NCBI GenBank assembly: GCA_023266625.1 | Contig: JAHFPT010000043.1 | Coordinates: forward strand, 1-32,850 | Reading direction: 5' to 3' | From: Novosphingobium sp. | GTDB taxonomy: Bacteria; Pseudomonadota; Alphaproteobacteria; Sphingomonadales; Sphingomonadaceae | DNA: 32,850 nucleotides | Program-made: the position numbers and the translations under genes | The notes under the pieces: generated by a model | What the model saw: only the letters and a program-made list of their open reading frames with translations | What the model was told of the DNA's origin: nothing | Databases searched by the model: none | In this document: positions 16,325 through 24,828 of the stretch, one piece after another | Layout of the letters: each line of letters starts with the position of its first letter | Numbering within the stretch: position 1 is the first letter of the stretch

Positions 16325-17098
16325 TCAGTCGCGCAGCTCAACCCACACCGGCGCATGGTCGCTCGCCTTTTCGCGGCCGCGATGCGCCTTGTCGACGCCG
16401 CAGGCGGTGAGCCGGTCGGCCAGTTCGGGCGATAGCAGCGCGTGGTCGATGCGAAAGCCGTGGTCGCGCTGCCAGGCGCCGGCCTGATAGTCCCAATAGG
16501 TCCACACCCCGCCGCGCGGATTGTGCAAGTCAATCGCGTCGGTCCAGCCGTCGCCGAGCAGCCGCGCATAGGCATCGCGCGAGGCAGGCTGCATCAGCGC
16601 ATCGTCCGCCATCGCCGAAGGTGACCAGATATCCTTTGCCTCGGGAATGACGTTGAAATCGCCGGTGACAATCGCGGGCACTTCCTCGGCGGAAATTTCC
16701 CGCATTCGCGCGCGCAGCCGCTCCATCCAGCGCAATTTATAATCGAACTTCGGCCCCGGCTGCGGATTGCCGTTGGGCAGATAGATGCAGGCGACGCGCA
16801 GGCCGAAGACATCGGCCTCGAGATAGCGCGAATGCTCGTCCTCCGGCTCGCCGCCCAGCCCGCGCCGCACTTCGACCGGTTGCGTGCCATCGGCCAGTAT
16901 GGCGACGCCGTTGAAGCCCTTCTGCCCGTGCCAGATCGCCTTGTAGCCGAGGCGTTCGAATTCATCGGCGGGAAAGCCCTCATCCTGCGTCTTGATTTCC
17001 TGGAGGCAGGCCACCTTCGGCCGGGTTTCCTCCAGCCACTCGAGCAGGCGCGGCAGCCGGGCCTTGATACCGTTGATATTAAAAGACGCGACTTTCAT
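16325..17098 (-). CDS. xthA: Exodeoxyribonuclease III (XthA-type AP endonuclease)
   Basis: A 257-aa EEP-fold DNA repair nuclease acting at abasic sites. It begins MKVASFNINGIKARL. QEIKTQDEGFP (about residues 33-43) carries the metal-binding Glu, TGDFNVIP (about 145-152) the catalytic Asp/Asn, and SDHAPVWVEL (about 246-255) the terminal Asp-His pair. The start at 17098 overlaps the stop of the upstream Fe-S carrier gene by one base (TGATG), so the two are translated together. A longer start at 17122 is not family-like. Confidence 0.96.
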   Translation of the reverse strand: MKVASFNINGIKARLPRLLEWLEETRPKVACLQEIKTQDEGFPADEFERLGYKAIWHGQKGFNGVAILADGTQPVEVRRGLGGEPEDEHSRYLEADVFGLRVACIYLPNGNPQPGPKFDYKLRWMERLRARMREISAEEVPAIVTGDFNVIPEAKDIWSPSAMADDALMQPASRDAYARLLGDGWTDAIDLHNPRGGVWTYWDYQAGAWQRDHGFRIDHALLSPELADRLTACGVDKAHRGREKASDHAPVWVELRD

Positions 17099-17430
17099 CA
17101 CACCGCAAAGCTGGAGCCGCAACCGCAGCCGGCAGTGGCCTGGGGATTTTCCACCTTGAACGCCGCGCCGCCCAGCGATTCGACGAAATCGACAATGCAG
17201 CCCGCCACCAGCTCGAGGCTGACCGGATCGACCACCAGGCGGACCCCGCCGGTCTCGGACACGGCATCGTCCGCCTCTTGCCCATCGGCCAGGCCGAACT
17301 GATACTGGAAGCCCGAGCAGCCGCCGCCTTCGACCGACAGGCGCAGGATCGCCGGTTTGGCCTGCTTGGCAGCTATTGCCGCGACGCGGGCGGCGGCGGC
17401 GGGGCTGAGGGTGATCGCGGAGGCGTCCAT
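17098..17430 (-). CDS. A-type iron-sulfur carrier (ErpA/IscA/HesB family)
   Basis: A 110-aa protein that delivers [Fe-S] clusters to apo-proteins. The three conserved cysteines are visible: GGGCSGFQY (about residues 35-43) and GCGCGSSF at the C-terminus. The ATG at 17430 begins MDASAITLSPAAAARV; a 12-residue longer start at 17466 is less likely. ErpA is the best guess among the subfamilies, but sequence alone does not separate ErpA, IscA and SufA here. It is translationally linked with xthA. Confidence 0.92.
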   Translation of the reverse strand: MDASAITLSPAAAARVAAIAAKQAKPAILRLSVEGGGCSGFQYQFGLADGQEADDAVSETGGVRLVVDPVSLELVAGCIVDFVESLGGAAFKVENPQATAGCGCGSSFAV

Positions 17431-17485
17431 GGGCTGAGATGTAGGAGCGCAGGCCTGCCGGGGCAAGTGCGCTGCTAACGCTGGC

Positions 17486-17914
17486 TTACGCGGTCTGGAT
17501 ATAGGTGCGCATGGCTTCGGCTTCCGATTCGATCCGGTCGATGCGGTATTTGACCAGATCGCCGATCGAGACGAAGCCGACCATCCGCCCGTCCACCACC
17601 ACCGGCAGATGGCGGATGCGCCGCCGGGTCATCAGCGCCAGTGCTGCCATCGCCTCGGTTTCGGGCGTGACTGTGACTGCGGGCGCGGTCATCACCTCGC
17701 CGACGGACCGGTCCAGCACCGCCGGGCCCTGCGCCTGCAACTGATAGATCACGTCACGTTCCGAAAATATCCCGGCCACCGCGCCCGCTGCCAGTACCGG
17801 CAGTGCGCCGATGCGCCGCTCAGCCAGCATGGCAATGGCATCGCGCACAATGGTGGCAGCTTCGCAGCTGACAATCGAGCCACTGCGGCCTTCAATCAGA
17901 CGGGCAATCGTCAT
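17486..17914 (-). CDS. Tandem CBS-domain protein
   Basis: A 142-aa protein made of two CBS domains (about residues 8-62 and 73-128), the adenosyl-ligand sensing module. Typical segments are RIGALPVLAAGAVAGIFSERDV and RIRHLPVVVDGRMVGFVSIGDLV, each seen once and ending in the D-V/L motif. There is no enzyme domain attached. Stand-alone CBS pairs of this kind are common in alphaproteobacteria and their roles are mostly unknown. The ATG at 17914 has GGGAG a few bases upstream. Confidence 0.93.
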   Translation of the reverse strand: MTIARLIEGRSGSIVSCEAATIVRDAIAMLAERRIGALPVLAAGAVAGIFSERDVIYQLQAQGPAVLDRSVGEVMTAPAVTVTPETEAMAALALMTRRRIRHLPVVVDGRMVGFVSIGDLVKYRIDRIESEAEAMRTYIQTA

Positions 17915-18012
17915 TTCGACTCTCCCTTCATCGCGCTGAACAGATCATGCCATGAAAACCGCAGTTTGGCCAATCCGGCCAAACCCACTTGCCGCACGCC
18001 CTGCCGGGGCGC

Positions 18013-18315
18013 ATGGCCGCAGCGATGATTCCGCCCTCGCCCCTCGACGATCCCGATACCGCAGCGCACGCTTGGGCGCGCTACAAGCGGCTGATGCGCT
18101 TCATGATGGTGATCACGCTGATGATGGTGGGGGCCTCTTTTGTCGCGCTCTACCGCAGGAACGGTCTGGTCTCCGCCCATCTCTATGTCGCGACGGCGCT
18201 GATGGTCGGCTTTGCCATGCTGCTGACCTCGGCGCTGATGGGGCTGGTGTTCCTCTCCAGCGGCACCGGCCATGACGAGGCGATCATCAATCCGCTTGAG
18301 GATGAGGACGATTAG
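18013..18315 (+). CDS. Small two-helix membrane protein, unknown
   Basis: A protein of about 100 aa with two hydrophobic segments (about residues 28-47 and 58-83), an acidic C-terminal tail (NPLEDEDD) and no signal cleavage site. A likely inner-membrane protein. ATG codons at 17989, 18013 and 18025 are all possible; 18013 has GGGGC just before it, and the initial MAAAMIPPSPLDDPD is plausible. I do not recognise a named family. It is divergent from the CBS gene across about 100 bp. Confidence 0.7.
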   Translation: MAAAMIPPSPLDDPDTAAHAWARYKRLMRFMMVITLMMVGASFVALYRRNGLVSAHLYVATALMVGFAMLLTSALMGLVFLSSGTGHDEAIINPLEDEDD

Positions 18316-18344
18316 AGCGGAACCGGTGAAATCTGAATCAGACC

Positions 18345-18470
18345 CATCCCCAAACCCGTCTGTCCTGAGCTTGTCGAAGGATCGTTTTTCTTCAAGCGGT
18401 TGCGTGAGAGGCTTGAAGAAAAGAGCAGTGGTTGACCTACGGTCGCCTTCGGCTCGACAAGCTCAGCATA
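18345..18470. repeat. Dispersed palindromic repeat (REP-like), copy B
   Basis: Arms CTGAGCTTGTCGAAG (18365-18379) and GCTCGACAAGCTCAG (18452-18466) enclose a second inverted pair (TTTTTCTTCAAGC and GCTTGAAGAAAAG). The left shoulder CAAACCCGTCTGTC matches copy A. It occupies most of the 188-bp gap between the small membrane protein and the ferredoxin-like gene. Confidence 0.85.
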
Positions 18471-18503
18471 GACGGTTTATGGGTCAGATAATTGGGACGA
18501 CGA

Positions 18504-18887
18504 TTAATCTACTGCTTTCAAACGATATTCCTCAACCGGAACGCCGCCAACCAGATGCTCCTGAATGATCCGTTCGAGCACGTCCTCCTTGCAGCTGTGA
18601 TACCACACGCCATCGGGCCAGACCACGGCGACCGGCCCGGCGGCGCAGACTTTGAAGCAGTCGGCCTTGGTCCGGGCGATGCCGCCGTCGCGGTCGAGCC
18701 CCAATTCCCTCAGCCGGCGTTTGAGAAATTTCCACGCGGCGGTGCCCTGGCTGCGCGGGCAACATTTGCCCTTTTCCGATTCGGCGCAAAGGAAGATGTG
18801 GCGCCTGGTATGGCCAAGGCCTTCCTCGGCGAAATTGGCGCGCGCGGCGGCGATTCTCGGGGTGACGCCCGTCCTGTTGTCCGTCAT
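18504..18887 (-). CDS. Thioredoxin-like [2Fe-2S] ferredoxin
   Basis: A 127-aa protein of the thioredoxin-like ferredoxin family (related to the NuoE C-terminal domain). Cysteines sit in [16 protein letters not shown] (about residues 31-46) and [10 protein letters not shown] (about 82-91), spaced as the 2Fe-2S ligands of the family. The ATG at 18887 overlaps the stop of the upstream thioesterase (ATGA). It is probably a cytoplasmic electron carrier; partner unknown. Confidence 0.88.
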   Translation of the reverse strand: MTDNRTGVTPRIAAARANFAEEGLGHTRRHIFLCAESEKGKCCPRSQGTAAWKFLKRRLRELGLDRDGGIARTKADCFKVCAAGPVAVVWPDGVWYHSCKEDVLERIIQEHLVGGVPVEEYRLKAVD

Positions 18888-19321
18888 TTCAGCAGCATCC
18901 ACGGCTTGGCCATTTCGCGGTGTTCGGCCGGAATGGCATAGGGCTTGCCACCCTTCATGCAGACCAGCGTGACGCTGGCAAAGGCGACAACGTCACTCTT
19001 CTGCATCACCAGCTGGCACAGCTCGTAGCTGGAGTTGCCGATCCGCGCCGCGCCGACATGCATGTCCAGCGGCTCGGGAAAATAGCTCTCTCCGAGATAT
19101 TCGATTCCCATGCTAGCCACCATCGCCGTCAATTCGGGATCGCCGGACAGGCTGCCGAACTGGCTGGCGCGGTGAAAGCGCACCCTTCCCTCTTCGAGCA
19201 GGCTGGCGAATACGCCGTTGTTGATATGCAGATTGCTGTCGAGGTCGCGATAGCGGGTCTCGATGGCGCAGCGAAAGGGGTAGCGCGCGGGATCGAGCAG
19301 CGCGGGATCGGGCTTGGGCAT
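18884..19321 (-). CDS. Acyl-CoA thioesterase (4HBT hot-dog family)
   Basis: A 145-aa hot-dog-fold thioesterase. The signature [24 protein letters not shown] (split across about residues 23-46) contains the D-x-N-x-H-x-N-N pattern of FadM/YbgC-type acyl-CoA thioesterases. It is cytoplasmic and likely hydrolyses medium- or long-chain acyl-CoA. The stop overlaps the ferredoxin-like gene start. In many alphaproteobacteria valS lies beyond the DUF2497 gene; here this pair takes that place. Confidence 0.9.
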   Translation of the reverse strand: MPKPDPALLDPARYPFRCAIETRYRDLDSNLHINNGVFASLLEEGRVRFHRASQFGSLSGDPELTAMVASMGIEYLGESYFPEPLDMHVGAARIGNSSYELCQLVMQKSDVVAFASVTLVCMKGGKPYAIPAEHREMAKPWMLLK

Positions 19322-19353
19322 GCTGTGCGGTTAGTCGGCGGCGGCCCTCGCGT

Positions 19354-19848
19354 CTATCCCCGCTTTCCGGCGATCCGGGCGATTTCGGCGGCAACCAGGC
19401 GCTCGACGATTCCCGGGAGATTTTTCTCCAGCCAGTCGGCCAGTGCCGGGCGCAGCAATTCGCGGACCATTCCTTCCAGCGAGGTTTCGCCCGAACGGAC
19501 AATTTGCGGGCGCGCGCCGGGTTCGGCCAGCATTGCCAGCGCCGTCAGCGAATCCTGCATCGACATCCGCGCAACTTCGGTCACCAGCGGTGCGGCGTCG
19601 TCGGCGTCATCCATCGCCGCTGTCTCCGGTTCCATTTCTTCCGTCAGCTCAGCGTCGGCAGAAAGATCGAATACTTCCTCGTCGCCGTCTTCCACGCTGC
19701 CGTCTTCCACGCTGTCGTCTTCTTCAGGCAGGCCTGTGGTTTCGCGCAGGCGGCGCTCTTCGGCGGCCTCGGCGCGATTGTCGCGCGCGATGACTTTCTT
19801 GATCGATTCGAGGATTTCCTCGACCGAAGGTTCGCCTTCCTGACGCAT
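19354..19848 (-). CDS. PopZ-like / DUF2497 polar organising protein
   Basis: A 164-aa protein with the short N-terminal helix MRQEGEPSVEEILESIKKVI typical of PopZ/DUF2497, a strongly acidic disordered middle (about residues 35-85, with SVEDGSVEDGDEEV) and a conserved C-terminal helical part (LLRPALADWLEKNLPGIVERLV, given here in the range 137-158). PopZ of Caulobacter forms polar condensates that bind ParB and anchor the origin. The ATG at 19848 has GGGAA upstream; longer starts to 19932 would overlap tolC. The order pcm-tolC-DUF2497 is conserved in alphaproteobacteria. Whether it is a true PopZ is inference. Confidence 0.82.
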   Translation of the reverse strand: MRQEGEPSVEEILESIKKVIARDNRAEAAEERRLRETTGLPEEDDSVEDGSVEDGDEEVFDLSADAELTEEMEPETAAMDDADDAAPLVTEVARMSMQDSLTALAMLAEPGARPQIVRSGETSLEGMVRELLRPALADWLEKNLPGIVERLVAAEIARIAGKRG

Positions 19849-19891
19849 CGCCGTTATTCCCTCATTGACTGAATATTGCCGGAAAACCGGG

Positions 19892-21337
19892 TTACTGACC
19901 TTGGATTGACCCATTTTGGGCAGGTGTGTCAACGGTCCGCGTCGATTGCGCGACGGGGGCGGGGTCGTTCGACCAGTCCGACCAGGCGCGGCGAACGCGA
20001 TTGTAGTTTATCTGCGGATCGTAAAGCGCGCCGCCGTCGAGCCCGAGATCGCGCGCCTCGGCCTTGCCCATCGCGGCAAGCAGCGAGAAGCCCGCGACAT
20101 AGGCATTGCGCCGCGCGGTGACCAGCCGGACCTGAGCCGACAGCAGTTCCTGTTCGGCATCGAGGATGTCGAGGACCGTGCGGTTGCCGACAGTGTTTTC
20201 GGCCCGCACGCCTTCCAGGCTCAGGCTCGCTGCCTCGACCGCAGTCTGGTTCGAAGCAATGATCTCTTCGGCGGCCTGCCACGAGGCAAAGGCGGCGCGC
20301 ACCTGGGCAATGACTTCGCGCTCGGCGCCAATTTCCTGCTCCAGGGCCGCGCTTTCCCGCGCCTGTGCCTGGCGCCGCTGCGCTGCAGGCAATCCGCCCT
20401 GAAACAGCGGGATCGAAGCGCGGATACCGGCTTGCGCCGTGGTTTGGCGCTGGGCAAAAACACCTGCGGCCGACGATCCGCCAAGCGAACCGAAATAGTC
20501 GGTATAGTCAGCCCCGGTGAAGACGCTGACTTTGGGCAGCCGCGCAGCGCTGGCGGTGCGGACATCGTAGCCTGCTGCCTTGGCGCGCTGGCGGGCGGCG
20601 ATCAGATCGGGATTGCTGTCGAGCGCGATCAGCGCCGCTTCGTCGGGAGTGGACGGCATGCCCGGCAGTGGCGGCGGGGCCTGCAGATCGACCGGCACTT
20701 TGCCGACCGATTGGATATAGCGCTCGCGGCTGGCGATAAGATTGGACTGCGCGGCGCGCAGATCGCTGCGGGCGGTCGACAGGCGCGATTGCGACTGGGC
20801 GACATCGGTGCGGGTCAGATCGCCGATCTGGAAGCGGTCGCTGGTTGCCTGGAGGTTGACCGCCAGCACATCGACATTGCCCCGGCGCAGGCCGACCACC
20901 GCCTGATTGAGGATCACATCCATATAGACGGCGACGACCTGGCTGAAGATGCCCGACTCAGTGCCGCGCAGATCGGCCTCTCCTGCATCGACTCGCGTTT
21001 CGGCGGCGCGAACCGAATTCTTCACTGCGCCTCCGGAATATATCGGCACGCTGAGATTGGCCTGGGCATCGAACGCGCGGTCGGGTGCAGTGAAGTTGTT
21101 GGCGCTCTTCTGGACGAATTCGGTATAGCTGGCCGCGCCGCTCAGCGACGGCAGGCCAGCTGCGCGGGCAATCGGCACCCCCTCGTCGGTCGCGCGCTGG
21201 CTGGCGCGGGCGGCCTGCAGCGAGGGATTGGTCCGGTAGGCCGCTTCCAATGCCCCGCGCAAATCGTCGGCCAGCGCGGGCGCGGCTGCGGTGCAAATCC
21301 CGGCAAGCAGGAGCAGGCGATGCGCGGTGCGCGCCAT
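19892..21337 (-). CDS. tolC: TolC-family outer-membrane efflux channel protein
   Basis: A 481-aa trimeric outer-membrane channel protein for type I secretion and multidrug efflux. The Sec signal is about residues 1-23 (LLLLAGICTAAAPALA). Two OEP repeats follow (about 25-215 and 235-425), with long coiled-coil helices such as ALIALDSNPDLIAARQRAKA and NTVGNRTVLDILDAEQELL. The C-terminal tail is low complexity. It starts 2 bp after the pcm stop codon, so it is translated from the same transcript; popZ follows. No inner-membrane partner pump lies nearby. Confidence 0.93.
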   Translation of the reverse strand: MARTAHRLLLLAGICTAAAPALADDLRGALEAAYRTNPSLQAARASQRATDEGVPIARAAGLPSLSGAASYTEFVQKSANNFTAPDRAFDAQANLSVPIYSGGAVKNSVRAAETRVDAGEADLRGTESGIFSQVVAVYMDVILNQAVVGLRRGNVDVLAVNLQATSDRFQIGDLTRTDVAQSQSRLSTARSDLRAAQSNLIASRERYIQSVGKVPVDLQAPPPLPGMPSTPDEAALIALDSNPDLIAARQRAKAAGYDVRTASAARLPKVSVFTGADYTDYFGSLGGSSAAGVFAQRQTTAQAGIRASIPLFQGGLPAAQRRQAQARESAALEQEIGAEREVIAQVRAAFASWQAAEEIIASNQTAVEAASLSLEGVRAENTVGNRTVLDILDAEQELLSAQVRLVTARRNAYVAGFSLLAAMGKAEARDLGLDGGALYDPQINYNRVRRAWSDWSNDPAPVAQSTRTVDTPAQNGSIQGQ

Positions 21338-21339
21338 GG

Positions 21340-21948
21340 TTAGAAACTCCAGCGCTTTGGCGCAGCGAATTGGGGCAGGACTGGAATGCCAAGCTCGGCC
21401 AGCGGCAGCAGCGCCACTGCGCCGCCAGCCTTGCGCCCTGCGGCGAGCCGGGTGACACCGCGTTCGATCAGACCGGTCACCAGCCGTCCGTCATCGGCCA
21501 GGCTGGCAGCCAGCGCAACGGGGAGCTGCTCGATCGCCCCGTCGATGACGATCAGCGAATAGGCTCCCTGCTTGCGCTTGGTAGTGACGGCGGCGGCGGC
21601 TTGCGCCGGATCGGCTGCGTCGAGCGAGCCCACCAGCGGGCGCAGCAGCGCGGCGAGATAGCCTTTGCCGTCGCCGATCAGCAGCGCCGTGTCGTCAAGC
21701 CTCGGCGCAGCTTCGGCGAGCATCCGGCCATGCACCAGCGGGGCGGCGAGAAAGGAGCCATCGTCCAGCGCAATCGCCCGGTCGATATAGGCGGCGGAGC
21801 GCGCCGTTTCGGGGACGAAATCCTCGCGCGGCACCCGGAACATCGCGGCAAGCACCCAAGGCTCGTTGACCCCGCTGGTGCGCAGCTGGCTGTCGATCAT
21901 TGCGCGGCGGGCGGCACTTGCGGCGCCCTGCTGTCCACTCATCGTCAT
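21340..21948 (-). CDS. pcm: Protein-L-isoaspartate O-methyltransferase-like protein
   Basis: A 202-aa Rossmann-fold methyltransferase of the PCMT family, which repairs isoaspartyl residues. ARRAMIDSQLRTSGV and VPREDFVPETAR (about residues 12-26 and 43-54) are typical. The SAM-binding loop reads LLIGDGKGYLAALL where VGxGSGY is usual, so catalytic competence is uncertain. The ATG at 21948 has GGATTTGGGA before it; the extension to 22038 is not family-like. Such divergent PCMT proteins upstream of tolC are typical of alphaproteobacteria. Confidence 0.87.
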   Translation of the reverse strand: MTMSGQQGAASAARRAMIDSQLRTSGVNEPWVLAAMFRVPREDFVPETARSAAYIDRAIALDDGSFLAAPLVHGRMLAEAAPRLDDTALLIGDGKGYLAALLRPLVGSLDAADPAQAAAAVTTKRKQGAYSLIVIDGAIEQLPVALAASLADDGRLVTGLIERGVTRLAAGRKAGGAVALLPLAELGIPVLPQFAAPKRWSF

Positions 21949-22105
21949 TCCCAAATCCTTTGTCGGCCAGCCTATTGCACCCGCTGCGCTGCGGCACAAT
22001 TGCCAATTGTGTCGGAACTTGTCGCAATCCGCAGGCAAAGCGCCTTTGACCTTAGCCTGCGCCGGTGCTTATGGAGCCGGACCGGGCAATGCAGGAGCGA
22101 CCAAC

Positions 22106-23626
22106 ATGGCCGATATGGTGACCATCCGCGAGGAAGACCTGATCGAAAGCGTCGCCGATGCGCTGCAATTCATCAGCTTCTATCACCCGATGGATTATAT
22201 CCGTGCGCTGGGTGAGGCCTATAAGGCGGAGCAAGGCCCGGCGGCGAAAGACGCCATCGCGCAAATTCTGACCAACAGCCGGATGTGCGCCGAGGGGCAC
22301 CGGCCGATCTGCCAGGACACCGGCATCGTCAATGTCTTCATCGATTGGGGGCAGGAATGCCGCCTTGAGTCGGGCCGCTCCTTGCAAGAGGTCGTCGATG
22401 AAGGGGTGCGCCGCGGCTATTTGAACCCGCAGAACAAGCTGCGCGCCTCGATCCTCGCCGATCCCGCCTTCACCCGCCGTAATACCAAGGACAATACGCC
22501 CTGCGTGCTGACGGTGACGATGGTGCCGGGCCGCACGCTCTCGATCGATGTCGCGGCCAAGGGCGGCGGTAGCGAAAACAAGTCCAAGTTCAAGATGATG
22601 AACCCGTCCGACAATATCGTCGAATGGGTGCTGGAGATGCTGCCGCAAATGGGTGCGGGCTGGTGCCCGCCGGGCATGCTCGGCATCGGTATCGGCGGCA
22701 CGGCGGAATATTGCATGCAGCTCGCCAAGCAGAGCCTGATGGAGCCGATCGACATGGGCCAGCTCAAGCTGCGCGGCGCGCAAAACGACATTGAAGCAAT
22801 GCGGATCGAGATTTTCGACAAGGTCAACGCGCTGGGCATCGGCGCGCAGGGGCTGGGCGGGCTTTCGACCATTCTCGACGTCAAGATTCTCGACTGGCCT
22901 TGCCACGCGGCGGGCAAGCCGGTGGCGATGATTCCCAATTGCGCCGCCACCCGCCACGCCCATTTCACCCTCGACGGCTCGGGGCCGAGCTTCCTCGAAA
23001 CGCCCAAGCTCGATGAATGGCCCGATGTCCACTGGACGCCGGACAAGGCCGCCAAGCGGGTTAATCTCGACACGCTCACGCAAGCCGAAGTGTGTGGCTG
23101 GAAACAGGGTGACCGCTTGCTGCTCAATGGCAAGATGCTCACCGGGCGCGATGCGGCGCACAAGCGCATTCAGGACATGCTGGCTAAAGGCGAGCCCCTG
23201 CCGGTCGATTTCAAGAACCGCGCGATCTATTATGTCGGCCCGGTCGATCCGGTGATGGGCGAAGTCATGGGCCCGGCCGGGCCGACCACTGCCACCCGCA
23301 TGGACAAGTTCACCGATATGATGCTCGATCTTGGCCTGCTGGCGATGATCGGCAAGGCCGAGCGCGGACAGGGCGCGACCGAAGTCATCGCTCAGCACAA
23401 GGTCGCCTATCTGATGGCAGTCGGCGGCGCGGCCTATCTGGTGGCGCGGGCGATCCGCGAGGCCAAGGTGGTGGGTTTTGAGGACCTCGGCATGGAAGCG
23501 ATCTACGAGTTTACTGTCGAGGACATGCCGGTGACCGTGGCGGTCGATTCAGAAGGCAACAATGTCCACCAGCTCGCGCCGCTGGTGTGGAAAGAGAAGA
23601 TCGCACGGGAAGGGCTGCTGGCCTAA
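22106..23626 (+). CDS. fumA: Class I (Fe-S) fumarate hydratase
   Basis: A 506-aa TCA-cycle enzyme interconverting fumarate and malate with a [4Fe-4S] cluster. The likely cluster cysteines are Cys69 in CQDTG, Cys187 in GAGWCPP and Cys279 in IPNCAATRH, with spacings close to those of E. coli FumA. The alpha and beta regions are fused, as usual for class I. CAGGAG lies before the ATG at 22106. The preceding 157 bp hold the divergent promoters of pcm and fumA. A palindrome-ended element follows the stop codon. Confidence 0.96.
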   Translation: MADMVTIREEDLIESVADALQFISFYHPMDYIRALGEAYKAEQGPAAKDAIAQILTNSRMCAEGHRPICQDTGIVNVFIDWGQECRLESGRSLQEVVDEGVRRGYLNPQNKLRASILADPAFTRRNTKDNTPCVLTVTMVPGRTLSIDVAAKGGGSENKSKFKMMNPSDNIVEWVLEMLPQMGAGWCPPGMLGIGIGGTAEYCMQLAKQSLMEPIDMGQLKLRGAQNDIEAMRIEIFDKVNALGIGAQGLGGLSTILDVKILDWPCHAAGKPVAMIPNCAATRHAHFTLDGSGPSFLETPKLDEWPDVHWTPDKAAKRVNLDTLTQAEVCGWKQGDRLLLNGKMLTGRDAAHKRIQDMLAKGEPLPVDFKNRAIYYVGPVDPVMGEVMGPAGPTTATRMDKFTDMMLDLGLLAMIGKAERGQGATEVIAQHKVAYLMAVGGAAYLVARAIREAKVVGFEDLGMEAIYEFTVEDMPVTVAVDSEGNNVHQLAPLVWKEKIAREGLLA

Positions 23627-23630
23627 ATCA

Positions 23631-23766
23631 CCCCTCCCCTTCAGGGGAGGGGCAGCGAGACTTGGGTCGGCGAAGCCGGGCCTAGTCGCAGCGGGGTGGG
23701 GTTTCGCCGTGAGAGCTGCGTTCGCCGGACAAACCCCACCCCAACCCCTCCCCTGAAGGGGAGGGG
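23631..23766. repeat. 136-bp inverted-repeat element with palindromic ends
   Basis: The ends are CCCCTCCCCTTCAGGGGAGGGG (shown as its parts CCCCTCCCCT and AGGGGAGGGG, 23631-23652) and the near-identical palindrome at 23745-23766. Inside lies a second inverted pair, GGGGTGGGGTTT (about 23692-23703) and AAACCCCACCCC (about 23731-23742). The whole can fold as one long hairpin. It has no coding content. It resembles intergenic MITE- or REP-type elements and may terminate fumA transcription. Confidence 0.8.
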
Positions 23767-23830
23767 CTATAAGTGTGCCGTTTGATGAGTGTGGCCTATT
23801 TCCCAGCCCGCCCCTACATTGGCGGCAATC

Positions 23831-24097
23831 ATGGCCATTCTCCTCCTCTTCCTGCTCGGCATCGGCAATTTCGCGATGCACAAGGCGGTGCTGGAAAGCG
23901 GCCATCCGCTGCTGGGGGAAGTGCCGTGGTTTTTTCACCTGCTGGGCGGACGTTTCAGCCTGATTGTCGAATTTTTCATTTTGCTCGGATCGATGCTGAT
24001 GGCGGCGGAAGGTTCGGCGGGCTGGGCCTGGGGTTATGCCGCCTATAGTGCGGTCAATGGCGTGTCGGTCTGGCTGATCCTGTCGGGCCGGGTATAG
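23831..24097 (+). CDS. Small inner-membrane protein, unknown (88 aa)
   Basis: Three hydrophobic segments (about residues 1-17, 38-56 and 64-86) with a motif-like HKAVLESGHPLLGEVPWFF between the first two. The ATG at 23831 begins MAILLLFLLGIGNFAMHKAV. No named family is recognised. The function is unknown; the gene lies between the palindromic element behind fumA and the vapBC pair, with no operon partner. Confidence 0.72.
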   Translation: MAILLLFLLGIGNFAMHKAVLESGHPLLGEVPWFFHLLGGRFSLIVEFFILLGSMLMAAEGSAGWAWGYAAYSAVNGVSVWLILSGRV

Positions 24098-24124
24098 GCG
24101 GGGCATGACCAAGCCCGCTGACCT

Positions 24125-24571
24125 TCAGGCCAGCAGTTCGTTGATATCGGCCCGGTTGGCCGGGTTGAAGGGGTTGAGGATGCGGAGGCCCTCGATTTCC
24201 CGACCGTCTTTCATGTCCTCACTCAACAGCGTGGTTGCACCGGTACGGCACGCAACAATCACAATCAACGCGTCGAAATACTGAACATTGTGCTGCGCCG
24301 AAACTGCGAAGGCATCAATCAGATCATTTGGTCTGGTTTGCGGGCAATCGAAGGCATTGAGGAATTGAGCGGCCCTGCGGACAGCATGATCGAAACTGAC
24401 CGGCCGCTTGCGTCGGCAGACGTTGAGAAATTCGCCGATCACCTGGATCGGCACCACTGCGCCGTCGGCCATGCCAAGTTGATCGACCAATTCAAGCGCT
24501 TGGACATGGCGAGATTCCGGGTCGTCCGACGCCACCGCATAGACAAGGATGTTGGTGTCGAGCGCGATCAA
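24125..24571 (-). CDS. vapC: VapC-type PIN-domain ribonuclease toxin
   Basis: A 148-aa PIN-domain protein, the toxin of a type II toxin-antitoxin pair. Conserved acidic residues are visible: Asp5 in ALDTNILVYA, Glu47 in VIGEFLNV, Asp100 in QYFDALIV and Asp119 in LLSEDMKDG. PIN toxins cleave RNA, often tRNA or rRNA, with Mg2+. The ATG at 24571 overlaps the stop of the antitoxin by four bases. The copy looks intact, so the pair is probably functional. Confidence 0.9.
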   Translation of the reverse strand: MIALDTNILVYAVASDDPESRHVQALELVDQLGMADGAVVPIQVIGEFLNVCRRKRPVSFDHAVRRAAQFLNAFDCPQTRPNDLIDAFAVSAQHNVQYFDALIVIVACRTGATTLLSEDMKDGREIEGLRILNPFNPANRADINELLA

Positions 24572-24813
24572 CGCCCGGTCCGCTCCTCATAGCTTGCAGG
24601 GCCAGAAAGCCCTGGAACGCCTTCTTTCATGCCTTCGACCATTGCTTTCCAGTTCTTGCGAAACTCGGGATCGTCCATCCGGTTGGCCCGCTTTGCGCGC
24701 ATTTCAACAATCGGCTTGCCGTTGCGGGTGATTTCGATCACTTCGCCCGCTTCCGCCCGGGCAATCGCCTTTGACGTGTTGGCATTGAATTCGCGGACTG
24801 ACATCACGCCCAT
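24568..24813 (-). CDS. vapB: Phd/YefM-type antitoxin of the VapC pair
   Basis: An 81-aa antitoxin with the Phd/YefM-type N-terminal DNA-binding domain (MGVMSVREFNANTSKAIARA, then GEVIEITRNGKPIVEM) and a C-terminal toxin-binding tail. The ATG at 24813 has GGGAG 8 nt upstream; an ATG at 24804 is an alternative. The gene overlaps vapC by four bases. Two tandem GTTGCAAC palindromes lie just upstream and are the likely operator for autorepression. The symbol vapB follows the toxin; by fold it is closer to Phd. Confidence 0.88.
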   Translation of the reverse strand: MGVMSVREFNANTSKAIARAEAGEVIEITRNGKPIVEMRAKRANRMDDPEFRKNWKAMVEGMKEGVPGLSGPASYEERTGR

Positions 24814-24828
24814 GACGCGGCTCCCAAT

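Noticed and set aside
19916..21343. Long plus-strand ORF of 475 codons
   Set aside because: Exactly antisense to tolC; composition is that of a shadow frame in GC-rich DNA and no family is recognisable.
22052..23398. Long minus-strand ORF of 448 codons
   Set aside because: Antisense to the class I fumarase, whose cysteine motifs and length are intact; a shadow frame.
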